In this document: positions 48,220 to 56,989 of the stretch, in pieces
How positions within the stretch are numbered: the first letter of the stretch is position 1
How the letters are laid out: every line of letters starts with the position of its first letter
NCBI RefSeq assembly: GCF_032931615.1
Contig: NZ_CP136763.1
Coordinates: 1 to 64,000 of the forward strand
Source of the DNA: Palleronia sp. LCG004
Lineage (GTDB): Bacteria > Pseudomonadota > Alphaproteobacteria > Rhodobacterales > Rhodobacteraceae
Direction: 5' to 3'
Length of the DNA: 64,000 nucleotides
The notes under the pieces: generated by a model
Databases searched by the model: none
What the model was told of the DNA's origin: nothing
The model's input: only the letters and a program-made list of their open reading frames with translations
Made by a program: the position numbers and the translations under genes

Positions 48220-49464
48220 ATGAAAGAGATAGTCGTCGTAACTGACATCCGGTTTTGGGAGCCGACGATGGGCAGCCATGCGCGCATTCGGATGCTGGCC
48301 CATAATCTGGCGCGCACCTACCGGCTCCGCATCTTCTATCTCAGACCGATCGACACGAAGACACGTGCCGCTTTCGATGCTCTCGACCTGCCCGGCGGCG
48401 CAGAAATCGTCAGTTACATGGACTATACCGGCCAGCGCCCGGATTATCAGCGCAGGCTTTCGAAGCTGGCCTATTTCAAGACCGGCGAAGTGATCGATTT
48501 CACAGCCGCGCTCGAGAGCTATCTCAAGGAGCGTCCGGCCCATGCGGTGATCTTCGAATATCTCCGGATTGCCTATATCGCGGACGCCTGTCCGGAAGGG
48601 ACGTTGCGGATTCTCGATATGCACGACGTCATGTCGGCGCGCACCGTCAGCCTGCAACGCGCGGGCCTCAAGGCCTCAATCTCGATTGACGCTCCCACCG
48701 AAAAAGAGATTCTTTCTTCCTTCGATGGCGTCCTCGCGATCAGCCGGGCTGACATGGCTTTCATCCGCAACCGCTTCGGCCTCGAGAACGGTATCTACGT
48801 CCCCTATTCGGTTGAGACCAGAGCGCGGCCGGTCATCGGTTCGGGCCGCAGGCTGGTCTTTATCGGCGGACGGTCGGATCCGAATATCACCGGTCTGGAG
48901 TGGTTCCTGGAGCAGGTCTGGCCGCTTCTTGGGGGCGCGTTCCAGCTTGACGTAGTGGGCACCGTCTGCGGAGCTTTTACCGACGGGCCCGATCCGCGGT
49001 CTTGGCCGGGGGTCGTCTTTCATGGCCCGCAGGAGGATCTGGACGCACCGCTGCGCGACGCCGATATCGCGATCAATCCGGTCTATGTGGGTGGCGGGCT
49101 GAAGATCAAATGCGTCGATGCCCTGGCCGCCGGATTGCCCTGCGTGACCACGCCCGAGGGGGCGGCAGGTCTGGACGCGGCGCAGGAGGCCGGCCTGACC
49201 GTGGCGCGAAGCCGTAGCGAATTTGCCGGAGCGATCCTGCGACTTGCAGCCTCTCCCGCCCATCGCCGTGCCGCGGCTGTCGCAGCCCCGGGCTTCGTCC
49301 GGGACGAATTCTCACCCGAAGCCGCCCATGCAGATCTCGTAGCCTATCTTGGAGAGGCGGGGCAGGATGACTTCCGCCCCGTGTCCCGAACGCTGCCGGC
49401 GATCGCGGCACGGATCAGGCGCGCCATCGCCCGCGACAGCGCGAGTGTCCGCTCCAAGGACTGA
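48220..49464 (+). CDS. glycosyltransferase family 4 (GT-B)
   Basis: A GT4 enzyme of 414 aa. N-terminal 'VVVTDIRFWEPTMGSHARIRMLAHNLARTYRL' is the acceptor-domain start with the G-S-H-x-R loop. In the C-terminal donor domain are 'RRLVFIGGRSDPNITGLEWFLEQVWPLL', 'VVFHGPQEDLDAPLRDADIAINPVYVGGGLKIKCVDALAAGLPCVTTPEGAAGLD' (G-G-L-K-x-K-x-x-E/D-like motif) and a tail rich in Arg/Ala. The ATG at 48220 is the only good start. It stands alone on the plus strand, convergent with the acyltransferase that ends 6 bases further on. Sugar specificity unknown. Confidence 0.88.
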   Translation: MKEIVVVTDIRFWEPTMGSHARIRMLAHNLARTYRLRIFYLRPIDTKTRAAFDALDLPGGAEIVSYMDYTGQRPDYQRRLSKLAYFKTGEVIDFTAALESYLKERPAHAVIFEYLRIAYIADACPEGTLRILDMHDVMSARTVSLQRAGLKASISIDAPTEKEILSSFDGVLAISRADMAFIRNRFGLENGIYVPYSVETRARPVIGSGRRLVFIGGRSDPNITGLEWFLEQVWPLLGGAFQLDVVGTVCGAFTDGPDPRSWPGVVFHGPQEDLDAPLRDADIAINPVYVGGGLKIKCVDALAAGLPCVTTPEGAAGLDAAQEAGLTVARSRSEFAGAILRLAASPAHRRAAAVAAPGFVRDEFSPEAAHADLVAYLGEAGQDDFRPVSRTLPAIAARIRRAIARDSASVRSKD

Positions 49465-49470
49465 ACATAT

Positions 49471-50046
49471 TCAGGTTCGCTCCCTGAAGATCGGATTGTG
49501 GGGATCGACATCGGCATCTTCGGCATAGAGGTTGTCGGTCATCCGCCGGTCCCAGACGATGTTTTCTCGTAGGACCGTCGGAGGGGCACCTGCAATAAGG
49601 CATCCGGGAGCAAAAGTCTTCTTGTTGAGATACGAGCGCCCACCGACGACGCAATCCTTGCCTATGACCGACCCTTTTCCGACGATTGCGCCCTGTGCGA
49701 TCCAGACATGGTCGCAAATTCGTATATCATCCGGCGGGTTCAGCAGCACACCGCTCTCGCGGTCGTAGATGCCATGCGCGTCAGTCGTTCTGAGCGCGAC
49801 CTGGAAAGAGATCATGCAATCTTCGCCAATGTCGATCTTGGCGCCGTCAGCCAGCAGGTAACATTCCTCGATCGTCGTACGCCGACCGATACGGACCTCA
49901 CCGGCATTCTTCACGATCATCCTGACGCGTCCTGCGCTTGGCATATCCTCGATCCAGACGTTCGAACGATCTCCCTGAATGGAAATGTCGAGATGATCTA
50001 TGCGGGAAGATGCGCTGACGAAAACGGTATTGTCGTCGCCCGCCAC
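49471..50046 (-). CDS. hexapeptide-repeat acyltransferase, start uncertain
   Basis: Left-handed beta-helix O-acyltransferase, at least 191 aa. Repeats run 'AGEVRIGRRTTIEECYLLADGAKIDIGEDCMISF', then 'DDIRICDHVWIAQGAIVGKGSVIGKDCVVGGRSYL' and 'PGCLIAGAPPTVLRENIVWDRR' (the G-x-P end). The catalytic His is in 'TDAHGIYD'. The reading frame is open up to 50151 with protein-like residues ('KIIEVIDTGRRNRIDVPKGKGRIVVAG') but contains no ATG, GTG or TTG there; the first usable codon is the GTG at 50046, inside the helix. A frameshift or rare start is possible. It follows the DUF2793 gene on the same strand. Confidence 0.75.
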   Translation of the reverse strand: MAGDDNTVFVSASSRIDHLDISIQGDRSNVWIEDMPSAGRVRMIVKNAGEVRIGRRTTIEECYLLADGAKIDIGEDCMISFQVALRTTDAHGIYDRESGVLLNPPDDIRICDHVWIAQGAIVGKGSVIGKDCVVGGRSYLNKKTFAPGCLIAGAPPTVLRENIVWDRRMTDNLYAEDADVDPHNPIFRERT

Positions 50047-50194
50047 AACAATGCGCCCCTTGCCTTTCGGAACGTCAATTCTGTTCCTGCGGCCTGTATC
50101 TATAACTTCGATAATCTTGGCCTCTCTTGTGGTCGAATACGCGGTATCATTTCACGACAGTCTTGCAAACTCGCAAGGGTCGGCGTCGGCAGTG

Positions 50195-51268
50195 TCATCC
50201 CCAACGACCGAAAAGACAGAGATTGACGTTCGTGGAAATGCGGCTCCCCGATAGCGTCCAGGCGTCGAACGTCACCGAGTTTACCGTTATTTTGTTCACA
50301 ACGACCACGCGCGGCGAGGCCTCGTGCGCCGTGCCGATCACGTAAGGCACCTCAGAAAATGCCTGTGGCAGATTATAGGTTCGTTGTCCTGACGTATGGG
50401 AGGTCAGGCGCAGGCTCACGATCTGTGTGCCATCTGCGAAACGAGTATAGCTGTCGTTGACGTTATGTGCGCTTTCGACCACCGCACCCGATGGATGACC
50501 GTTCGCCATTGAGACCGGTCCCACCACATTGCCAGGGCCATAGCCCCAATCGGCGCGCATGAGGCGGCCGGGGGTGGTATCCTCGGGTGACGCCTGCACC
50601 GCCTCGCCGGTGATCGCCGCCGCCGAAAGCCGGTCCATCGACGTCTCGCCGCTGGACCCGTCGACCCGGAGCGCTGTGGCCCAACTCTCTCCGTCCGCGC
50701 TCACCTTGATCGAGAAATCGTCGTCGCCTGCAATCCCCATCTCGGCGCGGCCCGAAAAGCCGGTCTGGAACAGGAGGCTCGCCGTCTCCGGGGCGGCGGA
50801 CTTGTTGATCTTCAGCCGGTGCCCCGCCCCCTCATGGCTTAGGAGCGTGCCGGACGACGCCACGCTCAGCCGGTTCTCGGCATCCCAGCTTGCGTTCAGG
50901 CCGAGCCCGTCGGCCGTGTCCGCACCGACCGCCAGCAGAAGCCGCCAGCTGCTGTCCTGAAAGACATAGAAGGCGCCTCGGCTTTCGACCCACGCCTTGA
51001 AACCGTTGCGCGGCGGCACGAACAACCACGCCCCGTTCGAACGATAGGCGATCTTGCCATCCTCCCCCTCGAAGATACCGGTCGCACCAGAGCCCACGGC
51101 AACGACCTGACCCTCGAACGGATCTGCAGGGGGTGTCGTCGCATCGAGGGTCGTCAGGCTCAGATGTACCAGTGCGTCGAGAAGCTCGATCGCGAGGTTG
51201 TGGGTGATGTGCTTTTGCGCCTGCGATGGCTGTATGTAGGGTATCGACAGGTTGGGAGAGTTCGACAT
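50195..51268 (-). CDS. DUF2793 domain protein (phage/GTA tail-fibre-like)
   Basis: A 357-aa protein. The N-terminus 'NLSIPYIQPSQAQKHITHNLAIELLDALVHLSL' is the DUF2793 hallmark, followed by 'GQVVAVGSGATGIFEGEDGKIAYRSNGAWLFVPPRNGF'. DUF2793 is found in tail-fibre-type proteins of phages and gene transfer agents of this order. The rest is a beta-rich receptor-binding-like tail ('RLKINKSAAPETASLLFQTGFSGRAEMGIAGDDDFSIKVS', 'RTYNLPQAFSEVPYVIGTA'). It has no signal peptide and no other tail genes nearby. It lies in a minus-strand operon between kpsF and the acyltransferase, which is an unexpected place for a tail protein. Confidence 0.8.
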   Translation of the reverse strand: MSNSPNLSIPYIQPSQAQKHITHNLAIELLDALVHLSLTTLDATTPPADPFEGQVVAVGSGATGIFEGEDGKIAYRSNGAWLFVPPRNGFKAWVESRGAFYVFQDSSWRLLLAVGADTADGLGLNASWDAENRLSVASSGTLLSHEGAGHRLKINKSAAPETASLLFQTGFSGRAEMGIAGDDDFSIKVSADGESWATALRVDGSSGETSMDRLSAAAITGEAVQASPEDTTPGRLMRADWGYGPGNVVGPVSMANGHPSGAVVESAHNVNDSYTRFADGTQIVSLRLTSHTSGQRTYNLPQAFSEVPYVIGTAHEASPRVVVVNKITVNSVTFDAWTLSGSRISTNVNLCLFGRWG

Positions 51269-51361
51269 CAGGGATCCTCGCATCTTTGCGCCGAACAGAC
51301 CCTCCTGTCTTTAGCATTGCGTGATCGGATCGTACGGGCCGTAAAGGCCATGCGTTACGCC

Positions 51362-52321
51362 TCAGACGACACCCGCTCTTAGCAGATCGTGGATATGCAG
51401 AACGCCGATCGGCCGCACATCGTCGTCGATCACCATCAGAGCCGAGATCTTGCGCTCCTGCAAAAGCGCCAACGCCTCTGCAGCCAGGGTATCGGCGCGG
51501 ACGGTGGCCGGGTTTCGGCTCGCCACCTCGCCGGCCCGGTGCGCCATCAATCCGTCCATGTGGCGCCGCAGGTCACCGTCTGTCACGACGCCCGACAATC
51601 GACGCGACCCGTCGACAACCGCAGCGATGCCGAAGCCGCCCGAGGTCATGGCGAGCAGCGTTTCGGCCATTGGTGTCGTTTCGTCCACGAGCGGCAAGGC
51701 GCGTTCGCCATGCATCAGCGCGCTCACACGCGCGAGCTGGGCGCCGAGCTTGCCGCCGGGGTGGAACACGGCGAAATTGTCCGCCCGAAACTGGCGCATC
51801 TCCATCAGCGTCACGGCCAACGCGTCCCCGAGGGCCAGCGCCTGCGTCGTCGACGTCGTGGGTGCAAGCCTCATTGGACAGGCTTCCGGGGCTGCGGCGA
51901 GCGTCAGCCGGAAGGTCGCCGCACGCATCAGGGTGCTGTCGGGTGCGCTCGAGATACCGATCATGGGAATGGAGAACCGCGTGCAATAGGCGATGATGTC
52001 GCCGAGTTCGGTCGTCTCGCCGGAATTCGAGATCAACAGGCAGATGTCCTTTGCCCCGATCATGCCCAGATCACCGTGGCTCGCCTCCGAGGGATGGACG
52101 AAATACGACGGCGTTCCGGTAGAGGCGAAAGTTGCGCTTATCTTGCGTCCGATATGGCCGGATTTGCCGATCCCCGAGACGATCACGCCACCCGAGGCGG
52201 CCCTGATCGCCCTGATCGCCGGTGCGAAATCGGCGGGCAGTTCCGCGCCGAGCGCGTCGAGCGCGCGCGCTTCGGTCTCGAGGACCTCCCGCCCGAGCGC
52301 CTCCAGCCTTTGATCGCTCAT
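51362..52321 (-). CDS. D-arabinose-5-phosphate isomerase (KpsF/GutQ/KdsD family)
   Basis: A 319-aa cytoplasmic isomerase making arabinose-5-phosphate from ribulose-5-phosphate, the first step to KDO. SIS domain: 'GGVIVSGIGKSGHIGRKISATFASTGTPSYFVHPSEASHGDLGMI' and 'CLLISNSGETTELGDIIAYC'; 'LAPTTSTTQALALGDALAVTLM' closes it. Two CBS domains follow from about residue 205. Length fits the E. coli enzymes (about 327). I prefer the ATG at 52321; the frame is open further upstream (ATG at 52411), but the added residues have no family counterpart. It completes, with kdsA and kdsB, a CMP-Kdo pathway on this replicon (KDO-8-P phosphatase not seen). Confidence 0.92.
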   Translation of the reverse strand: MSDQRLEALGREVLETEARALDALGAELPADFAPAIRAIRAASGGVIVSGIGKSGHIGRKISATFASTGTPSYFVHPSEASHGDLGMIGAKDICLLISNSGETTELGDIIAYCTRFSIPMIGISSAPDSTLMRAATFRLTLAAAPEACPMRLAPTTSTTQALALGDALAVTLMEMRQFRADNFAVFHPGGKLGAQLARVSALMHGERALPLVDETTPMAETLLAMTSGGFGIAAVVDGSRRLSGVVTDGDLRRHMDGLMAHRAGEVASRNPATVRADTLAAEALALLQERKISALMVIDDDVRPIGVLHIHDLLRAGVV

Positions 52322-52628
52322 CACGTCCGTTTCCGCGACCCTATTGTCCACGATCGATGCTCCTTCTGATGGTGCCCGGACGGTCCGGTTCATGCCGGTA
52401 TTCGAGATCAACGGGCGGTAGAATCGCGTTTCGCACGTGCTTGCCTCCGGGGTCTAGGGCGTCCCGCCGGGATCGGACACATCCCGGTACGCTTCCGGCC
52501 CGGTGCGGGAGCGCCCGTCCCTTCGTCGTCGGCCGCCCTTGCAACTTCTCTCGCACCCGAATTATCAGAAGCCTCGGACAAACGCGTCGACGAACGAGCG
52601 CGAACGGTCCGGCCGGAAACCGGATCCA
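52322..52628. other. divergent intergenic region upstream of kpsF and the large GT
   Basis: About 300 bases between the divergent kpsF-like gene and the large glycosyltransferase. It should hold both promoters. No clear inverted repeats, promoter boxes or extra genes were seen. It has high GC over most of its length. Confidence 0.4.
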
Positions 52629-55600
52629 ATGTCCCCGGGTATCCTCGAAGTCGAGAGGGAGCATGAGGTGAAGGGCCAGTCAGATCCGCCAGGCGTCTCG
52701 ACCGACGGCCTCCCCATCTCGCCGCGCAACCACTGGGCGCATCTCGAGGTGGTCATGCGTCTTCTGGCCGAGGGCACGCCGGACCGGGCCTGGAACCAGC
52801 TCGAAGCCATCCGTCGTTCCGAAAGCGTGGGCGCGGAAGCCATCGCCGCTGCTCGCAGGATCGTGGGCGAGGCGCTGGCTCGGGCGGGTGGCGATCGGAT
52901 CGAACGCCCCTCGGATTATCTCCGTGCGCGACCCGGCAAGACGATCCAGCCGAAGCTGCGCCAGACCCGCGACCTGAAGCGGCGCCCGGGACGCTTTCCG
53001 TCGGACCTGATCCTGCCGGGGATAACCGGCAATGCCAACGATTTCTCCTTCCTCGTCGATGCGAGCCGGTCGGGCGGGTTCGCGGGGCCCCTGCCGGGGC
53101 TGCGGATGCGCCTCGTCGTGACGCTCGAAGGCGCGGAGGATCTCTCGCAGCTCGAACGTGCCTTGGCGCAATGCCGCGAGAGAGCCCCGGCCCTCGCGCA
53201 CGGGCTCACGCTCTGCGTCTCGGCACCCGAGGCGCTGCACGGCGCCGCCCTGCCCGTCCCGACCGATTGGCTCGCAGGGTCGGTTTTCGCCGAAGATCCG
53301 GCCCAACAGATGCGGCGGCTTGCCGAGGAGACGGATATCGTCTGCTTCGCGCCCCTCGCCGTACTCGAAGACACGCTCGCCCTTGAGCGGGTCGTTCGAT
53401 ACGTCGCGCTGTCGGGGCAGGCTTGTCTGGTGCTGCGCCCGTTCGGCACCCTCTGCCCCGCCGGTCCGGATCGGGACGGCGTCTTGCCCGGCGTCCTGTC
53501 GGATCGCTTGATGCTGCCCGCCTGGGCGGACCGCCCCGACGCCTTTTCCGACATCCGTGGCTTGTCCTTCGCTCTCGATGCCGGGCTCTTCCGCAAGGCC
53601 GGCGGCTTCGATCCACGGTTTTCCACTCCGGGCGGGGCCGCGGCATATCTGGCGGCCCGTGCCCACGATGCGGGGGCCTATTTCCTGCCACTTGCCGTGC
53701 GGGCCGAGTTCGACACGGGCGGCGATCCGCCCGCGGCCGATGCGGCCCTCCTGCGCGCGCTCTGCCCGCATCCGGCCATTCGCGGTGCGGCCGGCCGGTT
53801 CGAGACCCCGCGCGTCAGCATCTACATCCCCGCCTATCGTGCCGCGCGATATCTCCAGGCGGCCATCGACAGCGTTCTGGAGCAGGATTACGACGATCTC
53901 GAGGTCTGCGTGGCCGATGACGGATCGCCGGACGCGACACTCGAGGTGCTCGCCCGCTATGACGGCGATCCGCGCGTGCGCTACGCGACGGGGCCAAACG
54001 GCGGGATCGGCCATGCCTCGAACCGTGCGATCGGCATGGCGCGGGGAAGCTATATCGGACAGCTCGATTCCGACGACAGGCTGAAGCCCGGCGCGATACG
54101 CAGGCTTGCCACCTATCTCGACAACAACCCCTGGGTCGGATGCGTCTATGGCTCGTGCGAGCGGATCGACGAGAACGGGTATCTTATCGGCAAGGAATAC
54201 AGCCACCTGAATTTCAGCCGCAAGAAGATGCTGACGACCTCGATCGTGCATCACTTCCGCATGTTCCGCCGCCAGGCCTGGGAGCGGACGAGCGGCTTTC
54301 GCGAGGACATCGCGAATGCGGTCGATTACGACATGTTCCTCAAGCTGTCGGAGATCACGGCCTTCCACCATGTCGACGAGGTCCTCTATCAGCGCCGCTG
54401 GCACGGCGAGAACACGTCGCATGTGAACGAGCATTTCCAGACCGCCAATACCTATGCCGTGCAGGAACAGGCGCTCGAGCGGATGGGGATCGGTCGGTTC
54501 TGGAAAGGCTACGTCCCCGATCCGGAAAAGCCCCGCGCCATCTCCTATCGACGCGGCGATTGTCCCGACCGGGTCTATTTCTGGCCCGATTACAGCCGCA
54601 CGAACCCCTATCAGAGACTGCTCTACGCCCGCGCATCCGAACGTGTGGAATGTATCGGCGGCAGCATCGACGAAGCGTTGCAGGCCATGGGGGGGCGCAC
54701 CGAGGAGGATGCCGGGACGGCCGTCTTCCATCTCCACTGGCTCAACAAGGTCTTCGTCGAGGCCACCAATGTCGCCGGAGCGGCCCGCGCCGCGCAGGAT
54801 TTCCTGACCAAGCTGCGCCGCTTCAAGTTCATGGGCGGCCGAGTCGTCTGGACGATCCACAACACGCTCTCGCACGACCTGCCCTTCCTGCGGATAGAGG
54901 CGAACCTGTCGCGCGAGGTGCTGGAGCTTGCCGATGCGGTGCATCTGCATTGCGAAGGCTCCATTCCCGAGATCGAGGCCTCCTTTCCTCTCCCTCGCGA
55001 GAAGGTCCGCATCGCCCGTCACGGCACCTATGTCGGGACTTATCCGGACTTCGTCACCCGCGACCGCGCGCGCACCGAGCTTGGCATCGACGCGGATGAC
55101 GAGGTAATCCTCTTCATCGGGCAGATCCGTCCCTACAAGGGCCTCGACGCGCTTCTCGCGGCCTTCCGCGAGATTCTCCCCCGCCGCCCGCGCGCGCGGC
55201 TCGTCATCGCGGGAAGCCGGCCCGTCGCCCCCCTCCTCGACGGCGCGGGTCTGAGCGAGGCCGAGCGTGCGCGCATCACCGTCGCCAACCGCTTCATCGA
55301 CGAAATGGAGCTGCAGGTCTTCTTCCGCGCCGCCGATCTCGCCGTCTTTCCCTATACGCGGATCCTGACATCGGGATCGCTGCTTCTGTCGCTGAGCTTT
55401 GGTGTGCCCGCGATCGTGCCCGAAAGCGCGATGACGCGCGAAGTGCTCGCCGATGATCGCGCCGGCGCGCTCTATCGCCCCGAGGACGGCCTGCTCGCCC
55501 TCGTCGGCGCGATGGAGACGATCCTTGGTCGGGTCGAGGCCGGCGAAGGCCCCGAGATGGGCCGCGCCGCCTTCGACACGGCCCGTGCGCTCGGCTGGGA

Positions 55601-55661
55601 AGACATCACGCCGCTCCTTCTCGGGGACGACGCGGCCAGAAACGAGGAGACGTCGCCATGA
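52629..55661 (+). CDS. multi-domain glycosyltransferase: unknown N-domain, GT2 and GT4
   Basis: A 1,010-aa protein. Residues 1-400 are an N-terminal region without a clear family, containing weak GT-A-like tracts ('MRLVVTLEGAEDLSQLERAL', 'LSFALDAGLFRKAGGFDPRF'). About 400-620 form a GT2 domain ('PRVSIYIPAYRAARYLQAAIDSVLEQDYDDLEVCVADDGSPD', 'GQLDSDDRLKPGAI' as D-x-D, 'VDYDMFLKLSEITAF'). About 700-1,005 form a GT4 domain ('VVWTIHNTLSHDLPFLRIEA', 'VILFIGQIRPYKGLDALLAAF', 'AVFPYTRILTSGSLLLSLSFGVPAIVPES'). Two transferases in one chain suggest it adds a disaccharide or polymerises a capsule backbone (inference). The start ATG at 52629 is chosen; an in-frame GTG at about 52668 with a GGGAG upstream is an alternative. 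It overlaps the coiled-coil gene by 4 bases. Confidence 0.85.
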   Translation: MSPGILEVEREHEVKGQSDPPGVSTDGLPISPRNHWAHLEVVMRLLAEGTPDRAWNQLEAIRRSESVGAEAIAAARRIVGEALARAGGDRIERPSDYLRARPGKTIQPKLRQTRDLKRRPGRFPSDLILPGITGNANDFSFLVDASRSGGFAGPLPGLRMRLVVTLEGAEDLSQLERALAQCRERAPALAHGLTLCVSAPEALHGAALPVPTDWLAGSVFAEDPAQQMRRLAEETDIVCFAPLAVLEDTLALERVVRYVALSGQACLVLRPFGTLCPAGPDRDGVLPGVLSDRLMLPAWADRPDAFSDIRGLSFALDAGLFRKAGGFDPRFSTPGGAAAYLAARAHDAGAYFLPLAVRAEFDTGGDPPAADAALLRALCPHPAIRGAAGRFETPRVSIYIPAYRAARYLQAAIDSVLEQDYDDLEVCVADDGSPDATLEVLARYDGDPRVRYATGPNGGIGHASNRAIGMARGSYIGQLDSDDRLKPGAIRRLATYLDNNPWVGCVYGSCERIDENGYLIGKEYSHLNFSRKKMLTTSIVHHFRMFRRQAWERTSGFREDIANAVDYDMFLKLSEITAFHHVDEVLYQRRWHGENTSHVNEHFQTANTYAVQEQALERMGIGRFWKGYVPDPEKPRAISYRRGDCPDRVYFWPDYSRTNPYQRLLYARASERVECIGGSIDEALQAMGGRTEEDAGTAVFHLHWLNKVFVEATNVAGAARAAQDFLTKLRRFKFMGGRVVWTIHNTLSHDLPFLRIEANLSREVLELADAVHLHCEGSIPEIEASFPLPREKVRIARHGTYVGTYPDFVTRDRARTELGIDADDEVILFIGQIRPYKGLDALLAAFREILPRRPRARLVIAGSRPVAPLLDGAGLSEAERARITVANRFIDEMELQVFFRAADLAVFPYTRILTSGSLLLSLSFGVPAIVPESAMTREVLADDRAGALYRPEDGLLALVGAMETILGRVEAGEGPEMGRAAFDTARALGWEDITPLLLGDDAARNEETSP

Positions 55662-55969
55662 CACGAGAGGACGCGACGCAAGCCGATGCCGCGCTGATCG
55701 CAGCCGAGGCCGCGAAGGCCGCCGCCGCCGCCGAAGCGCGCCTGATCGAGACGCGCGCCGAGATGGCCCGCCTGCGCGAGACGATCCGCGCCGAGCTCGA
55801 CGGATCGCTGGCCGAGGCGCGCCTGCGCATCGCGGCCCTTCAGGAGGAGGCCGCCCGCCTGCAGGCCGAAACGGCAGAGGCCCGCGCCGAGGCCGACGCC
55901 ATCCGTCGCAGCACGAGTTGGCGCCTTACCGCGCCGCTGCGCGCGGTCGCGTTGCGCCTTCGGGGCTGA
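55658..55969 (+). CDS. small coiled-coil protein coupled to the multi-domain GT
   Basis: A 103-aa protein, almost entirely heptad helical ('ADAALIAAEAAKAAAAAEARLIETRAEMARL', 'LRIAALQEEAARLQAETAEARAEADAIRR'), ending 'TSWRLTAPLRAVALRLRG'. The S-W-R-x-T-A-P-L-R ending is a recurrent tail in coiled-coil extensions of capsule glycosyltransferases, usually fused to the enzyme. Its start overlaps the stop of the large GT by four bases (ATGA), so it may be a separated C-terminal module that binds the GT or the membrane. The function is not established. Confidence 0.75.
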   Translation: MTREDATQADAALIAAEAAKAAAAAEARLIETRAEMARLRETIRAELDGSLAEARLRIAALQEEAARLQAETAEARAEADAIRRSTSWRLTAPLRAVALRLRG

Positions 55970-55993
55970 GACGCGGATCTCGTCCGAGCGATC

Positions 55994-56989
55994 TCAGGCC
56001 GGTTTGAACTCGTCGACCGATTTCGTGCGCATGTTGCGATAGCGCCAGAGCTTGTTCGTCTGGAGGATCTTGCGGTGCAGCTCGTCGGGGGACGGGGGCT
56101 CGAAGCCGAAAAGCCGGGTCGACGCTGAAATGTCTCGGGCGAGATTTTCGCGAAACCAAGCCATCCGGGCAAGCGCGTCCGCCCGGATCCGCGCGGGGTC
56201 GAAGACGGTATCGTCGAGCTTCGACAGGGCGGTCTTGACCGCCTGCGCGACGGCTTCCGGCGAGGGGTCGCAGATGATGGAGTTCTGTGGGGTATAGAAT
56301 TCGTCCCGACCGCCGATCGACGGCGTGCTGATCACAGGAAGACCGCAGAGCAAGTATTCGAGCGACGCGTAGCACGCGCCTTCCTCCGCCGAGAGGATCA
56401 GCCCGGTTCGCCCCCGCCCCACGATATCCGCGACCTCGAGCCCTTTCACGTTGCGGAAGATCTCGCGCGGCGAAAGCTCACGAAGGTCCAGATCGGCCCA
56501 TTTCCAGTCGTAGCACAGGAAGGCCTTGTTCCCGACCTCCCGCGTCAGGCGATGGCGTTTGAAATCGTTGGCACGGGCATTGTAGATGGCGTCGAATTCC
56601 TTGGCCCCGGAGCTCAGCTGGAAATGCCGTTCGTTCAGAAGCGCGGCATTGTTGAAGAAGACGCAGGTTTCCTCGGGAAATCGCGTTCTGGCCCGGTCAA
56701 ATTCGTCCCGCGAATTGAGTAGGAAACGAACATGGCGAAGGGCCTCCTCCGCGTTGCCGAGCGCGTCATTCGCTTCCGAGATACGCTTGGCGATGTGATC
56801 GAGGCTCTTTTCCGAGACATGCCAGGAAAACGTGAAATAGCAGATCGACCCTGTCAGAAGACCCGATGCGGCAAGGCTCGGGATCGCGTCGATGCCGTCG
56901 TGGAAGACGAGGATACGGAAATCCCGATCGGCATGAAAAACCTTGAGGCGGGGATACCCCTCCGGCGCGTTCTTTCGTGGTTCGGGCAT
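55994..56989 (-). CDS. glycosyltransferase-like protein (GT4/GT1 type)
   Basis: A 331-aa protein with the C-terminal half of a GT-B transferase: 'TGLILSAEEGACYASLEYLLCGLPVISTPSIGGRDEFYTPQNSIICDPSPEAVAQAVKTAL' is the E-x7-E donor-binding loop. The N-terminal half is variable ('VFHADRDFRILVFHDGIDAIPS', 'CVFFNNAALLNERHFQLSSG') and shorter than usual. The ATG at 56989 begins 'MPEPRKNAPEGYPRLKV'; the open frame upstream to 57112 has no protein-like features. It is convergent with the coiled-coil gene (24 bases between stops) and divergent from the 57326 GT2. Donor unknown. Confidence 0.78.
   Translation of the reverse strand: MPEPRKNAPEGYPRLKVFHADRDFRILVFHDGIDAIPSLAASGLLTGSICYFTFSWHVSEKSLDHIAKRISEANDALGNAEEALRHVRFLLNSRDEFDRARTRFPEETCVFFNNAALLNERHFQLSSGAKEFDAIYNARANDFKRHRLTREVGNKAFLCYDWKWADLDLRELSPREIFRNVKGLEVADIVGRGRTGLILSAEEGACYASLEYLLCGLPVISTPSIGGRDEFYTPQNSIICDPSPEAVAQAVKTALSKLDDTVFDPARIRADALARMAWFRENLARDISASTRLFGFEPPSPDELHRKILQTNKLWRYRNMRTKSVDEFKPA

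Noticed and set aside
52680..55664. 994-codon open frame on the minus strand opposite the large glycosyltransferase
   Set aside because: The plus strand shows clear GT2 and GT4 motifs in order; the antisense translation has none and arises from high third-position GC.
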